From assembly GCF_016937655.1 (NCBI RefSeq), contig NZ_JAFHKL010000004.1, positions 1-64,000 on the forward strand: DNA of 64,000 nucleotides. Reading direction: 5' to 3'. This document shows positions 55,217 to 63,308 of the stretch, piece after piece. The stretch comes from Chromobacterium alkanivorans (GTDB lineage Bacteria; Pseudomonadota; Gammaproteobacteria; Burkholderiales; Chromobacteriaceae). The translations under genes and the position numbers were made by a program. The notes under the pieces were generated by a model that made no database searches, had not been told where the DNA came from, and was given only the letters and a program-made list of their open reading frames with translations. The first letter of the stretch is position 1. Each line of letters opens with the position of its first letter.

Positions 55217-56701
55217 TTACACCACTTGCAATTGGCCCATCATTCCAACCGCCTCATGTTCAAGAATGTGGCAATGGAACATCCGGATACCTGGCCAGTG
55301 CTGTACCGTTTTGATACGCACAGTTTCACCCGACTTCAGGTTGATGGTGTCGTGCCAGGCCAGATAGGGCTCGGCCTTGACCACTCCGTCCATTTCCCGC
55401 GATTGCACCTGGAACTGTGTGCCATGCAGATGGAAGGGATGATCCATGTCGGACTGGTTGACAATCTCCCATAGCTCCACCTCATCGACTCGGCTGCTCA
55501 AGTCAATGCGATGCATGTCGTACTCCTTGCCATTCACCAGGAACTGCATGCCATGCTGGCCATTGGTCATGGTCATCTTCTCGGAGAAGACAACCTGCTT
55601 TTGGGCCACAGGGCGTCCCAGATCCTTGATGGTGGCCAGTCTGGCCGGCAAGGGGGCAACTTGGTCAGTAATCACCCGTGAAAAATCGACAGTCAAAATG
55701 TCCAGCGGCTTGTCAGGAGCGACATCGCCCATTTTTCCACGCGCATACACCGCTGCAATCAGCTTGCCCTGATCACGTCGCTTGCCTGCATCAACGATCA
55801 ATTCGATACGCTGGCCCGGTGCCAACACATGCTCGGTCAGGCCGGTGACGGGGTGCTCCAGCAAGCCACCATCGGTTCCAATCAGGATCAGCAGCGAGCC
55901 AGGCAACTGCAGGCGCAGATAGCGCGCACTATTGGCATTCCAGATCCGCCAGCGCTCACGTCCTCCCGTATCGAAATGGACGATCGGTTTGTTCTGCGCA
56001 TTGGTCAGGACAAACTGTCCTTCGCGTCCGTTCATCCAATCATCGCTGTTATTCGGTGCAATCTGGCCCATGTGATCCAGCTTCAGATCAGACAGAATCA
56101 GCAAACGCTCAGGCAACCCGGCAAGCGGATCCTGCTTTGCCCGGACGATAAAACCACCGGCAAGACCACGAGAGGCTTGTTCTGCAGTGAATTCATGCGG
56201 ATGAGGGTGATACCAGTAAGTCCCGGCACTGCCTTCCGGCAAGGTGAAACGGTAAGTAATGCGCTGACCGGGGACGATGGCCTGCTGTGGATTGCCATCC
56301 TGACTCGGCGGTACCGGCAGTCCATGCCAGTGAATAGAGGTCGGTTGGCTCAGTTGGTTGTGCAGTGTGATTTCAACCGTATCCCCCTCCATGACATCAA
56401 TCAGTGGTCCGGGCAGGCTGCCGTTATAGGTCCAGAATTCGGTAGGTCCGTCTTTCAGCAGTGGGACACGTACCACTTTGGCCGTCAACGTGGCCTTGAA
56501 CAAGCCAGGCTGGCTGCTTTCATTGGTCAGTAGGGGCATGCTGCCCTGATCTGCACCAGAAGCCAGTAATGCGGGATCCAGCAAAGGCATGGGGCTGCCA
56601 TCCACTGGCATGGCATGAGACATGGAGGCTGCGAGGGACTTCAAGCTGAAGCCCCCCAGGCCTGCCAGCAACATGCCGCTCAAGAATGAACGTCTGTGCA
56701 T
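55217..56701 (-). CDS. Multicopper oxidase (CopA/CueO-like)
   Basis: 494 residues. The N terminus MHRRSFLSGMLLAGLGGFSL is Tat-like (RRSFL). Three cupredoxin domains with all copper-site motifs: THHWHG-type in IHWHGLPVPP, YWYHPHPHEF, HPFHLHGTQF, and HCHILEHEAVGMMG, so T1, T2 and T3 centres are complete. It oxidises Cu(I) to less toxic Cu(II) in the periplasm. It is followed downstream by the DUF2933/ICMT/ATPase operon. Confidence 0.9.
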   Translation of the reverse strand: MHRRSFLSGMLLAGLGGFSLKSLAASMSHAMPVDGSPMPLLDPALLASGADQGSMPLLTNESSQPGLFKATLTAKVVRVPLLKDGPTEFWTYNGSLPGPLIDVMEGDTVEITLHNQLSQPTSIHWHGLPVPPSQDGNPQQAIVPGQRITYRFTLPEGSAGTYWYHPHPHEFTAEQASRGLAGGFIVRAKQDPLAGLPERLLILSDLKLDHMGQIAPNNSDDWMNGREGQFVLTNAQNKPIVHFDTGGRERWRIWNANSARYLRLQLPGSLLILIGTDGGLLEHPVTGLTEHVLAPGQRIELIVDAGKRRDQGKLIAAVYARGKMGDVAPDKPLDILTVDFSRVITDQVAPLPARLATIKDLGRPVAQKQVVFSEKMTMTNGQHGMQFLVNGKEYDMHRIDLSSRVDEVELWEIVNQSDMDHPFHLHGTQFQVQSREMDGVVKAEPYLAWHDTINLKSGETVRIKTVQHWPGIRMFHCHILEHEAVGMMGQLQVV

Positions 56702-56716
56702 GATTAGCCTCGTCAG

Positions 56717-57181
56717 TTATTGCGCCATCGGCGTTTTCATCATTGACGACTGCTGATCCATCATCTGGATCATCATGTCCATCATGCGCATATCACCCTG
56801 CATCATGGATTTCATCGGCATGTCATCACTTTGCTTCATCCCCTTCTTCATGCCCATGTTGGACATGCCGCCCTGACAGTGGGCCATGTGCATTTTCTTC
56901 ATCATGGCCATGCTGTCCTTCATGATGCCCATTCCTTCCTGCATGGCCGCTTGCCGTTCTTCAGGTGTTTTGGCAGCGGCCATCTTGGCGTGTACTGCAT
57001 TCATCTTTTCCATCTGAGCTTCCATCTCCTTGCTTGCTGCCATTGGTTTGGCAGCGGGTTTGGCCGCCTTCTTGGCGACAACCGCAGCGGAAGCATCCTG
57101 GTGATGGGCTTCATTTGCTTGTGCGGTAAAGGTGGTGGCAACAATAGCCAGGGCGATGACGGTTTTCCATTGGGTTTTCAT
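56717..57181 (-). CDS. Exported methionine-rich copper-binding-like protein
   Basis: 154 residues. Signal peptide to TAQA (residue 21), Ala/Lys-rich linker, then a C-terminal half densely packed with Met and His (KKMHMAHCQGGMSNMGM, SMMQGDMRMMDMMIQMMDQQ). Met clusters bind Cu(I) in the oxidising periplasm, as in CopC and CueO loops; the function here is inferred from composition. It starts 15 bp upstream of the oxidase ATG on the operon strand. The start at 57181 begins the signal peptide. Confidence 0.65.
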   Translation of the reverse strand: MKTQWKTVIALAIVATTFTAQANEAHHQDASAAVVAKKAAKPAAKPMAASKEMEAQMEKMNAVHAKMAAAKTPEERQAAMQEGMGIMKDSMAMMKKMHMAHCQGGMSNMGMKKGMKQSDDMPMKSMMQGDMRMMDMMIQMMDQQSSMMKTPMAQ

Positions 57182-57274
57182 GATTCGACTCCGTATAGAC
57201 GTGACAAAGGATTGCCCTGCCGCAATGGCAGGAACGGGTGAGGTAGGAATGGTGTTGCCATTCCGCATGTGGGG

Positions 57275-57670
57275 CTAGTTGTTGAAGCGGGAAAACTGCA
57301 GGCGTAGTGGCCGGGCGGGTGGCCGTGGCCACACCCGGATAGCCTGTGGCAAAAGAATGGTGATACTTAGTCCGCTCAGCCAAATCAGGCTGGCGGCCAA
57401 TAACACCAAGGGCATGTGTTGCTGCCAGTGTGGATCGGCCTTCACCAACAAATGTTGGGCATCGGCACACACTTTGCTACACAGCTCATTGTGGGGCTGG
57501 TCATGCGTATGCTGCCATGGAGCCAGCAGGCTGGTCTCCTCATGATCTGGCGCTACCGGCATGGCCTGACAGTTTGCCACCGAGACCAGCGCAAACGCCA
57601 ATACCCAGACGGCCAGCAGCAGCCGGCTCCAGGTATGCAGGTGTTGGCGTATCCGGTACAAGGTGAGCAT
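57275..57670 (-). CDS. Small exported/membrane protein with Cys/His cluster
   Basis: 131 residues. Signal or anchor helix (LLLAVWVLAFALVSVA), an His/Cys segment (NCQAM, HTHDQPHNELCSKVCADAQHLLV), a second helix (LVLLAASLIWLSGLSITILL) and a Pro/Arg tail (WPRPPARPLRL). Similar in plan to the copper-linked CopL/DUF2946-like proteins. The ATG at 57670 has a GGAG site. It lies between the Met-rich gene and the cupredoxin gene. Confidence 0.6.
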   Translation of the reverse strand: MLTLYRIRQHLHTWSRLLLAVWVLAFALVSVANCQAMPVAPDHEETSLLAPWQHTHDQPHNELCSKVCADAQHLLVKADPHWQQHMPLVLLAASLIWLSGLSITILLPQAIRVWPRPPARPLRLQFSRFNN

Positions 57671-57711
57671 TTTGTCTACTCCACGCGATGAGCCGATCAA
57701 TTGGGTAAGGC

Positions 57712-58185
57712 CTATTTCAGCATGACATGCCGGTGATACATGCCGGCTTCAAAGTGCCCTGGAACATAGCAGGCAAACAGAACGGACTTACTCTTGACTG
57801 GATCAAAGCGCCAGACAATCGTTTTAGTCTCGCCCCCCTTGAGAGATAGCACATTGACATCGTGATGTTCCATCCCGGCCATCTGTTTTCGCATTTCCAG
57901 CAGATGCTCCTTGCGGAATGACTCATCGCCAATAGCGAACTCATGCGGAGCCTGGCCACTATTTCTCACCACGAATTTCACTACTTCACCGCGACGGATG
58001 CGCATGGAGTCGAATTTCAACCGCATTGTATCGGTGGCTTCGACATAGATGGTCCGTGTTACAGCAGATTCTTGCGCGGGCTGGCCGAAAGCGAATTGCT
58101 CCGACATGTCCATGCCATTCATCTGTGCCATGGCGACTGCTGGTAGCAGTAGTGCCAGCAGCAGCGCGTGTTTTTGATATTTCAT
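57712..58185 (-). CDS. Cupredoxin-domain copper-binding protein
   Basis: 157 residues. Signal peptide (cleavage near AMAQ), then a plastocyanin/azurin-like fold. The type-1 ligands are visible as His in GQAPHEFAIG and the C-terminal CYVPGHFEAGMYHRHVML (Cys, His, Met). MNGMDMSEQ adds a small Met motif. It probably carries copper or electrons to or from the multicopper oxidase of the same operon. GGGAG precedes the ATG at 58185. Confidence 0.83.
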   Translation of the reverse strand: MKYQKHALLLALLLPAVAMAQMNGMDMSEQFAFGQPAQESAVTRTIYVEATDTMRLKFDSMRIRRGEVVKFVVRNSGQAPHEFAIGDESFRKEHLLEMRKQMAGMEHHDVNVLSLKGGETKTIVWRFDPVKSKSVLFACYVPGHFEAGMYHRHVMLK

Positions 58186-58250
58186 TGTGTAGCTCCCGCC
58201 CAGCGGGATGGCGATGGCCAAAGCCCGGCCACACCCCGTCGGACAATGAC

Positions 58251-58688
58251 TCAGAATCGGCCGAACAGCACGCCGGTACGTTGGTCTTTAGTCATGGTGT
58301 AGATGGCCAGCGTACCTGGCTTTTCTTCACCCATACCGGGGCTGTTCAATGGCATGCCGGGGGCAGACAGGCCCACCACGTCGGCCTTGCTGGCAATCAG
58401 CTTCTTGATGGCGGCCACTGGTACATGGCCTTCAATGGTATAGCGGCCAATCTTGGCGGTATGGCAGCTGCCCAGACCCGGCGTGACACCCATCTGTTGT
58501 TTGATCGGCTGCATGTCGTCGCGATTGATGGCGGTGACATCAAAGCCGTTGTGCTTGAGATAGCTGATATAGGCTTCGCAGCAGCTGCAAGTCGGGCTCT
58601 TGTACAGCGTGACTGGAGTGGCAGCAAAAATGGAGGTGCTGAATGCGCCGATCAAGACGGCAAGAACGCGGGTACGGACGGTGACCAT
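58251..58688 (-). CDS. DUF411 metal-binding protein
   Basis: 145 residues with signal peptide. DUF411 marks: YKSPTCSCCEAYISYLKHNGFDV (CxCC cluster), MGVTPGLGSCHTAKIGRYTIEGHVPVAAI and GLSAPGMPLNSPGM. Family members appear in copper and silver resistance loci and bind metal through the CxCC motif. AGGAGG precedes the ATG. It is 65 bp upstream of the cupredoxin gene. Confidence 0.85.
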   Translation of the reverse strand: MVTVRTRVLAVLIGAFSTSIFAATPVTLYKSPTCSCCEAYISYLKHNGFDVTAINRDDMQPIKQQMGVTPGLGSCHTAKIGRYTIEGHVPVAAIKKLIASKADVVGLSAPGMPLNSPGMGEEKPGTLAIYTMTKDQRTGVLFGRF

Positions 58689-58758
58689 GATGGCCCTCCT
58701 TCTGGCAATGACAATGATTCAGATAACCGGCAACAGGCCGGCAAGTCAGAAAATACGG

Positions 58759-59133
58759 TCAGGCAAGTAAAGGGGGGCGATGCGGCGGAGAAAGGGTGAT
58801 ACCAGCCAGTTTGGCAGGCTGGGTAGGTACAAAAATACCAACCTGAGCAAGCGGGGCGGCAGACCAGGCTGTATGCTGGAACATGGAGGGTGCACAGAGT
58901 TGCACGCAGCCAGCCCCGTTACACAACATGCCATGTGCTGCTTTTGCAGTGGCAGCATGGGTCGTCATCTTGCCGGCTGTTTCCTTATGACAGGCCGCAT
59001 GGGTTTCATGGGCCATGCAGTCCGCCGAGATGACTGCCTTCCCGGCCATGGCCATGTCTACACCTGCTGCCAGCACATTGAGTGCTGGAAGCGTGAGCAG
59101 AAGCATGAGCAGGAAACGGTATAAGGCTTTCAT
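58759..59133 (-). CDS. Small exported Cys/His-rich protein (CopL/DUF2946-like)
   Basis: 124 residues. Signal peptide (RFLLMLLLTLPALNVLAAG), metal-type motifs MAHETHAACHKETAGKM and CNGAGCVQLC, and a proline tail ending SPPHRPPLLA. The shape agrees with small periplasmic copper-inducible proteins. It is upstream of DUF411 on the same strand and may be cotranscribed. Biochemical role unproven. Confidence 0.65.
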   Translation of the reverse strand: MKALYRFLLMLLLTLPALNVLAAGVDMAMAGKAVISADCMAHETHAACHKETAGKMTTHAATAKAAHGMLCNGAGCVQLCAPSMFQHTAWSAAPLAQVGIFVPTQPAKLAGITLSPPHRPPLLA

Positions 59134-59233
59134 ACTTGCCAAGATAGCACTTTTGAGTGGCAAAAGTGAATGCAAAATAATTCTTTGCGGCTGCATTGTT
59201 GATCTAGATCAGTCTCACCACCATGTCCCAATC

Positions 59234-59755
59234 TCATTTTGCCAAGGCTTCCTGCTGCTTTGCTTTGGCATGTTGCAGAATCCGGCGCGCACCATCAAAG
59301 CGCTTGACCCAATAGGCTTGGGTCATATCACTGATACCTATCGTTTTGCCCGCTCTGGGGGCATGGATGAACTTGCCTTTGCCCAGATAGATGCCGCTAT
59401 GCGAAAACCGGAATCCCCGTGTATTGAAGAACACGATATCGCCGGCCTGTAATTCACCCATACCTACGGCCCTACCTTGCCGGGCTTGTTCTGCCGCTGT
59501 TCGGGGTAGCTCATATCCTACCGACTTCAGAAACACGAAGCGGATGAGGCCACTGCAGTCAAAACCGGTAGCCGGCGATTGCCCACCAAAACGGTAGGCA
59601 ATGCCGGTCAGGCTCATAGCCTGCATTAGTACCTCGCCGGCCAAATCTTTCTGGAGTTGTAACGGTGCCGCAGGCTGTGGCTCCTCTACAGCGACGGCCT
59701 TTTCATGGTTGGCAGCGGATGTCAGCGGGCTCAGCAACACAAGCAAGCACATCAT
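59234..59755 (-). CDS. NlpC/P60 (C40) cell-wall hydrolase
   Basis: 173 residues. A signal segment (MMCLLVLLSPLTSAAN) precedes a C40 peptidase domain. Catalytic Cys is in GFDCSGLIRFVF, His in RFSHSGIYLG and the third polar residue in KFIHAPRAG. It should cut peptidoglycan peptide bonds. The start is uncertain: 59755 fits the signal peptide but lacks a clear ribosome site, and 59827 is possible. It lies in the copper cluster, on the same strand. Confidence 0.78.
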   Translation of the reverse strand: MMCLLVLLSPLTSAANHEKAVAVEEPQPAAPLQLQKDLAGEVLMQAMSLTGIAYRFGGQSPATGFDCSGLIRFVFLKSVGYELPRTAAEQARQGRAVGMGELQAGDIVFFNTRGFRFSHSGIYLGKGKFIHAPRAGKTIGISDMTQAYWVKRFDGARRILQHAKAKQQEALAK

Positions 59756-59960
59756 GATTTTGAACTGCCAGACGTGGCCATTGAAAGCCACTGGCGATAA
59801 AGGACCACCTCTACACTTAACAAACATTACGATCATTCATTGTCATCGGTTATTTGGCCGTAATCAGCCCAAACGGTCGCGCACACAAGTCGCTACCGTT
59901 TGGGTGTTGCCACGCAATGAGCAGGAAAAGAGCATTCCTGTTCAACTAGACAGAGACAAA

Positions 59961-60311
59961 TCAGGCAGTAATGGGTGGACGCCAGAGAGGTTCGGCGCGG
60001 ATGGCAAGCGGCTTTTGCAGCGGCGGTGGTGTGGCTTGGGCATTACCCGAACGCAACCGGGCTTGAGGGATGAGCAAGGCCACCAGGGAATAGCATGACT
60101 TGCAATCCAGCTTGTGCTGGCAAGCATGTTGCCCGGCAGACGGAGCCGTAAGCGTGCGTGGTGACTGGGAGATTTCATGCCCGGCTAGTGTGGCACAGGC
60201 AGTATGGGATGCCGCGCCGGTATCCGTGGGGTGTACGCGTGCGCTCCCCAAGGCGATAAAGGAGAGCGCCAGGGTCAAGAGCAGGATCAACACAAGTCGG
60301 GATGCGTACAT
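59961..60311 (-). CDS. Small exported DUF2946-like protein
   Basis: 116 residues. Signal peptide (RLVLILLLTLALSFIALGSA), Cys/His motifs (SHTACATLAGHE, HACQHKLDCKSCYSL) and the tail AEPLWRPPITA, which is the DUF2946 pattern. A TATAAT (60319-60324, minus strand) lies only 8 bp before the ATG, so the message could be leaderless. Probable periplasmic metal-related protein. Confidence 0.6.
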   Translation of the reverse strand: MYASRLVLILLLTLALSFIALGSARVHPTDTGAASHTACATLAGHEISQSPRTLTAPSAGQHACQHKLDCKSCYSLVALLIPQARLRSGNAQATPPPLQKPLAIRAEPLWRPPITA

Positions 60312-60408
60312 CCCGCTGATTATAGTGCAGGCGCTCGCTTGTCAGCCAAGGGTTTGGCATGAAATGAACCCCAGGCACTTCCCGATATTCTGTGGTCATG
60401 CAAGAATT

Positions 60409-60885
60409 TCAGCCATGTTGTAGTGCTTGGACACTTCTCTCGCGCGGAAATCTGATCTTCACAAGCAATCCATGCCCGGCGGAACCGGTGAGTAACTCAA
60501 GTCGAGCTTTGTGCTGCTCTGTGATACGACTCACAATCGCAAGTCCAAGCCCACTTCCTTCTATTCCACTATGACTGCCACGATAGAAGCGTTCCAGCAC
60601 ACGCTCTCGCTCCTGTTCGGGGATACCTGGCCCAGTGTCACTGACTTCCAGCAATATTTCGGTTTGAGTCTGGCGGATTGCTATATCGATCTGACCATGG
60701 GGTGGTGTATAGCGGATCGCATTGTCCACCAGATTGCCAAGCAATATGCCAATCAGATTGGAATCCCCATCAACTAGGGTCTCTTCTGAATCGATCGGGC
60801 CGAGATCAATATTTTTCTGCCCGGTAAAACAGATTTTTTCCTTGATGACCTCTTTGCATATCTCCAGCAAGTTGACGGACTGAGA
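60409..60885 (-). pseudogene. 5'-truncated histidine kinase (CusS/CopS-like), catalytic domain only
   Basis: About 155 residues of a two-component kinase. Present: N-box LLGNLVDNAIRYTPPHGQ, G1 VSDTGPGIP, F-box RFYRG and G2 GSGLGLAIV. Sensor, membrane helices, HAMP and the phosphorylated His are missing. The open frame runs into unrelated MFS sequence near 60885-60905. No response regulator gene is next to it. It is probably the remnant of a copper-sensing copRS/cusRS pair. Confidence 0.78.
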
Positions 60886-60894
60886 CCCCTTGAA

Positions 60895-61122
60895 TGGGAG
60901 TTCAGCCAGGGCATACTGGCGACTCTGGTGGCCGATACCACACCCAGTGACATGAAGGGGACGGCTTTTGGTGTCTTCAACCTGCTCAGCGGCCTGGCCA
61001 TGCTGCTGGCAAGTGTGATTGCTGGCAGTTTGTGGCAGTACTGGGGTGCATCGACCACCTTCTATGCCGGTGCTGTCATTGCCGGAGTGGCCTTGCTTTT
61101 ACTCAGGCAGCGGCACATCTGA
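60895..61122 (+). pseudogene. 3' fragment of an MFS transporter gene
   Basis: The last 75 or so residues of a major-facilitator protein: QGILATLVADTTPSDMKGTA is the conserved loop before helix 10, followed by FGVFNLLSGLAMLLASVIAG and two closing helices ending LLRQRHI. The upstream part is gone and joins the truncated kinase in opposite orientation. It may derive from a metal-resistance MFS pump; the substrate cannot be told. Confidence 0.7.
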
Positions 61123-61289
61123 ATCAGGCTGCAAAAATATGGGGTTACTCCCACTGTTTACGGGAACGGTAAGGCGCTACGCGTAGATCTGATATATCTA
61201 TCCCGTAGTTGACCTCCTCCCAAAAAATGGTAGCGGTGGAAAGTAGAGATTTCTGGCAAATTTAACCCTATCCGGGTAGGAGATTTGTC

Positions 61290-61556
61290 ATGAAAAAATC
61301 GAAGTTCACGGAAGAGCAGATCGCTTTTGCCTTGCGTCAGGCGGAGTCGGGTACGACAGTCGGGGAGGTCTGCCGCAAAATGGGCATCTCCGAAGCGACT
61401 TTCTATAACTGGAAGAAGAAATACGGCGGCCTGGGCGTCAGTGAGTTGCGCCGCCTGAAACAACTGGAAGAAGAGAACGCCCGCCTCAAGCGCATGGTCG
61501 CCGACCTGAGCCTGGACAAGCAGATGCTGCAGGAAGTCATCCAAATAAAGCTGTGA
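61290..61556 (+). CDS. IS3-family transposase OrfA
   Basis: 88 residues. Helix-turn-helix FTEEQIAFALRQAESGTTVGEVCRKMGISEATFYNWKKKYGG, then a leucine-zipper-like region (RRLKQLEEENARLKRMVAD) for dimerisation. The stop overlaps the orfB frame by 4 bp. It appears intact. Confidence 0.85.
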   Translation: MKKSKFTEEQIAFALRQAESGTTVGEVCRKMGISEATFYNWKKKYGGLGVSELRRLKQLEEENARLKRMVADLSLDKQMLQEVIQIKL

Positions 61557-62389
61557 GGCCGGCCCGCAAACGCGAGTTGGCCAACTTCCTGATCGACGCG
61601 TACCGCGTCAGCATCCGTCGCGCCACCGCGGTCATTCAGCTGCGGCAAGCTACCTATTTTTACCGCCCTCACCCTCGAGACGATCGTGCGGAGCGGCAGC
61701 GAATCCGCGAGATCGCCGCCACCCGCATTCGTTATGGAGCGCGCCGCATCCACGTCCTGCTGCGGCGCGATGGCTGGCGGATCAATCACAAGAAGACCTA
61801 CCGGATCTATTGCGAAGAAGGCTTGAATCTGCGCGCAAGCGGCCCAAACGGCGAGTGGCAGCGGCGCATCGCCAGGCTCGGCCGGCCGTCTCCAATGTGA
61901 ATGCGTGCTGGAGCATGGATTTCGTCGCCGATCAGCTGTTCAACGGCCAGAAAATCCGGGCCTAAACTGTGGTGGATAATTTTAGCCGGGAGAGCTTAGC
62001 GATCACGGTGGATTTCGCGCTGAAAGCTGCGGACGTGGTTGCTATAATGCAGCATGTGCAGGCCTTGCGCGGGACACCGCAACGGATTCAGGTCGACAAC
62101 GGCAGCGAGTTTATTTCCCTGGCGCTGGACCAGTGGGCCTATGAGCAAGGCGTCACACTGGATTTCTCACGACCAGGAAAACCCACGGATTAATGCCTTT
62201 ATCGAGTCATTTAACGGCAGTCTGCGCGACGAGTGCCTGAATGTGCATTGGTTTCTATCGCTGGACGACGCACGTGACAAGATCGAGCGTTGGCGGCAGG
62301 ATCACAACGAATTCAGGCCGCACAGTTCGCTGGGCGACCAGACCCCGAGCGGGTTCCGGCTCGCCCATCTTGAAGCCCGGGATCTCTAA
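61553..62389 (+). pseudogene. IS3-family transposase OrfB, broken
   Basis: Reconstructed over three frames. Frame 1 to about 61840 (LANFLIDAYRVSIRRATAVI, RIRYGARRIHVLLRRDGW). A shifted frame carries ACWSMDFVADQLFNG with the first catalytic Asp, then a stop (TAA at 61963) where Leu is expected. Reading resumes TVVDNFSRESLAITV and VDNGSEF (second Asp). A second shift at about 62190 is needed for NAFIESFNGSLRDECLN (catalytic Glu) and the RPHSSLGDQTP end. Confidence 0.82.
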
Positions 62390-62459
62390 GTCAGACCGCT
62401 CGGTTAGTTGGGAGGAGGTCAAATTAAGCCCGGACTCTAAAGCTCTATGCTACTTAAAC

Positions 62460-62658
62460 CGGGGGGACCTCGTGCCCATCCGCACTGATTGGCGCATCCA
62501 ACGTCTTCGAGCTGGCCGTGGCTGCTCCCATCAGTCTGTTTGGATTCCACTCGGGTGCAGCGCTGGCTACGGTAGTGGGGGTGCTGAATGAAGTCCTGAT
62601 GATGCTGCAGGTGCTCAAGGTCGTGAATCAGAGCAAGGGTTGGTACGGGCGAGCATAA
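62460..62658 (+). pseudogene. 3' fragment of an ACR3-type arsenite efflux gene
   Basis: Downstream of the IS, from 62482 the frame reads [40 protein letters not shown] and [12 protein letters not shown] to TAA at 62658. This is the C-terminal end of the ACR3 arsenite transporter (last two helices). One extra base just before 62482 shifts the frame from the preceding VPI residues. All upstream parts are missing. Confidence 0.75.
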
Positions 62659-62685
62659 GCAACGCGGGAACTACTTGAAGCGACG

Positions 62686-62725
62686 AAATGGCTGCTTTCC
62701 ATGGGAAGGCGGCCATTTATATTTC
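62686..62725 (+). terminator. Terminator behind the ACR3 fragment
   Basis: 15-bp stem AAATGGCTGCTTTCC / GGAAGGCGGCCATTT (62686-62700, 62704-62718) with two G-U pairs, 3-nt loop, then ATATTTCT. Confidence 0.65.
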
Positions 62726-62834
62726 TGAAAGAAGTGTTTTTCTGGCCGGAAAGCTATTGATATGTCAGCCCCCCTGCAGTCGCTTGGCCAGAGCAGGATG
62801 CTACTCGCCCAAGTAAAGCAAAGCTTGAAATAAG

Positions 62835-62864
62835 AAAGGCACTACACATGTAGCGCCTTTTTAA
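62835..62864 (-). terminator. Probable terminator of the H-NS family gene
   Basis: Stem AAAGGC-A-CTAC / GTAG-C-GCCTTT with one mismatch, loop ACAT, about 20 bp past the H-NS stop. The T-run is better on the plus strand, so it may serve both directions. Confidence 0.5.
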
Positions 62865-62882
62865 TATCCGTCTTTGATCAGT

Positions 62883-63197
62883 TCAGATTGCCAAGTCTTC
62901 CAAGCTAAAACCTTCATCTAGCTGAGCCTGTACCCAGGCTGGCTTACGGCCACGACCAGTCCAAGTCTGGGACTCATCATTCGGGTTCTTGTACTTGGCT
63001 TCAACTGGCTTACGTACAGTAGTAGTAGCTTTACTGAGCACATCATCCAAACTCAGGCCATACGACTTAGCCAGTTCCAGGATCTGCTTCTTGGCATTAG
63101 CCTTCTCTTCTGTCTCACGACGGCTAATTTCAGCATCAACGGCCTTCAGCAGATCCTGTAGTTCAGTAAAGCTCTTAGCTTGCAATTCCATGATCAT
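62883..63197 (-). CDS. H-NS family nucleoid-associated protein
   Basis: 104 residues. The N-terminal coiled coil (SFTELQDLLKAVDAEISRRETEEKANAKKQ) is for oligomerisation. The C-terminal DNA-binding domain carries the hook motif TWTGRGRKPAWVQAQLDEG, the betaproteobacterial H-NS form. It binds curved AT-rich DNA and can silence transferred genes, here lying at the end of a markedly AT-rich island. ATG at 63197; 63191 is possible. Confidence 0.88.
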   Translation of the reverse strand: MIMELQAKSFTELQDLLKAVDAEISRRETEEKANAKKQILELAKSYGLSLDDVLSKATTTVRKPVEAKYKNPNDESQTWTGRGRKPAWVQAQLDEGFSLEDLAI

Positions 63198-63308
63198 TAT
63201 TCTCTACTCAAAAATTCATCAATGTAGCTAGGCTAGACCAGCCATGGTAATAAATCAAATTTAAAAGTAGATGACATCACTTACATGAAGAGTTGCAAGC
63301 CAGCTTGT

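Larger units (their letters stand above)
61210..62421 (+). mobile_element. IS3-family insertion sequence, degenerate
   Basis: About 1.21 kb bounded by terminal inverted repeats TGACCTCCTCCCAA (left, 61210) and TTGGGAGGAGGTCA (right, to 62421). Two overlapping transposase frames, orfA and orfB, are in IS3 order. orfB is broken by two frameshifts and one stop, so the copy cannot transpose by itself. No target duplication is seen (CGTAG versus ATTAA), which fits a deletion or recombination after insertion. Confidence 0.85.

Noticed and set aside
60319-60345. CueR/MerR-type operator upstream of the DUF2946-like gene
   Set aside because: A TATAAT is present, but the long-spacer dyad typical of CueR promoters is absent.
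62241-62591. 116-codon plus-strand frame running from the IS into the ACR3 fragment
   Set aside because: It is out of frame with both the transposase end and the ACR3-like reading and has no motif.
61123-62883. Island right end with a repeat of the tRNA-Met 3' end
   Set aside because: No copy of the tRNA 3' end was found after 36586, so the far boundary is probably beyond the window.
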